Shown: one piece after another, positions 5,406 to 6,160 of the stretch | How the letters are laid out: each line of letters starts with the position of its first letter | Numbering within the stretch: the stretch's first letter is position 1 | Assembly: GCA_021850505.1 (NCBI GenBank) | Contig: JAJZLW010000090.1 | Span: 1 to 6,160, forward strand | DNA length: 6,160 nt | Direction: 5' to 3' | Origin: Thermoplasmata archaeon | Lineage (GTDB): Archaea; Thermoplasmatota; Thermoplasmata; Thermoplasmatales; Thermoplasmataceae | Translations under genes and position numbers: made by a program | The notes under the pieces: model-generated | What the model was told of the DNA's origin: nothing | The model's input: the letters and a program-made list of their open reading frames with translations, nothing else | The model's database searches: none

Positions 5406-6160
5406 ATGAGCACAAAGAGTAAACTCCTTGCAGTACTATTTCTCATACTATTTCTTGTAATCATACCACTGCAGTTCGTAAGCTCTGCTCTCATTTATAT
5501 CGCCAGAAACACAAAAATATATCTTATCTTCGGCTATTTTGAGAACTACCATATTGTTTTCGTTACTGTTATTCTGCTTCTAATTCTTGGATTTATGGTT
5601 GCTAAAAAAACAGTTGGCTCCTATAGATCATCTATATCTCTGCTTGCACTTCTCACAATCGCGGTTGCTTCATTATATGACAACCCGTTGAAATTTGTTG
5701 AGGACGAAATCCTGCTTCTCGCTTTGCTCTTTGTAATAGGTGGACTTTTCATTTTTCTAGCCCAGGGTAATAGAAAAAAGGTACCTTATGTTTTAACAAT
5801 TGCCGGCGCCATCGTCATTTCCTTCCTTGTTCCGATCTACACACTTGTACTATTTGGATTCATAGTTTTCATAGCCTCAAGCTTCCTGTTCAGCAAAACC
5901 CGTTCAGTACCATTGAGACATAAGACAGGAAAGGAATCGGGTCAAAAAGAGGAAGAAAAGAGTCAAGCTGGAAATATAACAGATTCTGCAAAGATACCAT
6001 CTGCAGATGTTCAGCCAGATAATGGAGCAAATACAGATCAAACACGCCAGAACCAATCAAAAATACCACAGGTCGTTGAAGTTCCGCCTGATCTTGACTC
6101 AGTTCCCTCAAACGCACAATGGCCTGGGCAGAGTGATTATTCACGTGCTATGCAGAATCT
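5406..6160 (+). CDS. Multi-spanning membrane protein with cytoplasmic C-terminal region, cut by the window end
   Basis: An ATG at 5406 opens a frame of 251 codons that is still open at the right edge. Residues 6-30, 49-66, 76-91, 101-119, 126-142 and 144-163 are hydrophobic and would give about six membrane helices; the first could also be a signal anchor. Basic residues before the first segment (KSK) and after the last (KTRSVPLRHKTGK) suggest both ends face the cytoplasm. Residues 165-237 form a charged, Gln/Lys/Pro-rich linker of low complexity. The last residues visible read AQWPGQSDYSRAMQN. The pattern WPxxxxYxxAxQN resembles, from memory, the opening motif (WPxxxxYNEAIQNP) of a group of bacterial protein-kinase-like proteins, so a kinase-like or other signalling domain may follow beyond the window. 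Codon use looks normal. It is probably a real gene because of its length and coherent topology; its function is unproven. Confidence 0.8.
   Translation, partial: MSTKSKLLAVLFLILFLVIIPLQFVSSALIYIARNTKIYLIFGYFENYHIVFVTVILLLILGFMVAKKTVGSYRSSISLLALLTIAVASLYDNPLKFVEDEILLLALLFVIGGLFIFLAQGNRKKVPYVLTIAGAIVISFLVPIYTLVLFGFIVFIASSFLFSKTRSVPLRHKTGKESGQKEEEKSQAGNITDSAKIPSADVQPDNGANTDQTRQNQSKIPQVVEVPPDLDSVPSNAQWPGQSDYSRAMQN

Noticed and set aside
5890..6144. 84-codon minus-strand frame opposite the membrane protein gene
   Set aside because: It mirrors the linker region of the plus-strand gene, which has coherent membrane topology from 5406 to the edge; no independent support.

Overview
The window looks archaeal, most likely from an AT-rich member of the Thermoplasmata (Thermoplasmatales or relatives). 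It carries a complete archaeal sliding clamp (PCNA), an NreA-family repair protein and a VapB/VapC-like AbrB-PIN pair. Several genes have a TATA-like element about 25 bases before the start codon, as expected for leaderless archaeal transcripts. The placement within the Thermoplasmata is inferred from overall character, not from a database match.

Layout. Positions 1-382 (minus strand) hold a toxin-antitoxin pair: an AbrB-type antitoxin and the start of a PIN-domain toxin cut by the window edge. A perfect inverted repeat sits between the TATA box and the start codon. Positions 383-868 hold no secure gene. They contain two short broken-looking reading frames, one on each strand. Positions 869-4219 (minus strand) hold four tightly packed genes, in transcription order: nreA (4219-2969), an SPL-like radical SAM gene that overlaps it by 4 bases, PCNA after a 63-base gap with its own Shine-Dalgarno and probable promoter, and a small helical protein that overlaps the PCNA end or nearly abuts it. 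Positions 4315-5238 (minus strand) encode an acetamidase/formamidase-family protein with its own promoter. From 5406 a plus-strand gene runs off the right edge. It encodes a multi-spanning membrane protein with a charged linker, ending in a motif (WPxxxxYxxAMQN) that I recall from the N-terminus of certain bacterial protein-kinase-like proteins.

How the genes may work together. NreA proteins are archaeal DNA repair factors that contact PCNA through a C-terminal PIP peptide, and here nreA lies just upstream of the clamp gene. The NreA C-terminus ends in a PIP-like peptide in which the usual glutamine is serine. The translationally coupled radical SAM gene resembles spore photoproduct lyase-like enzymes, so a clamp-associated repair module is a reasonable hypothesis. 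The small protein after PCNA is unrecognised. It has spacing and residues reminiscent of a hemerythrin HHE bundle that has lost part of its metal site. The amidase and membrane protein show no link to repair.
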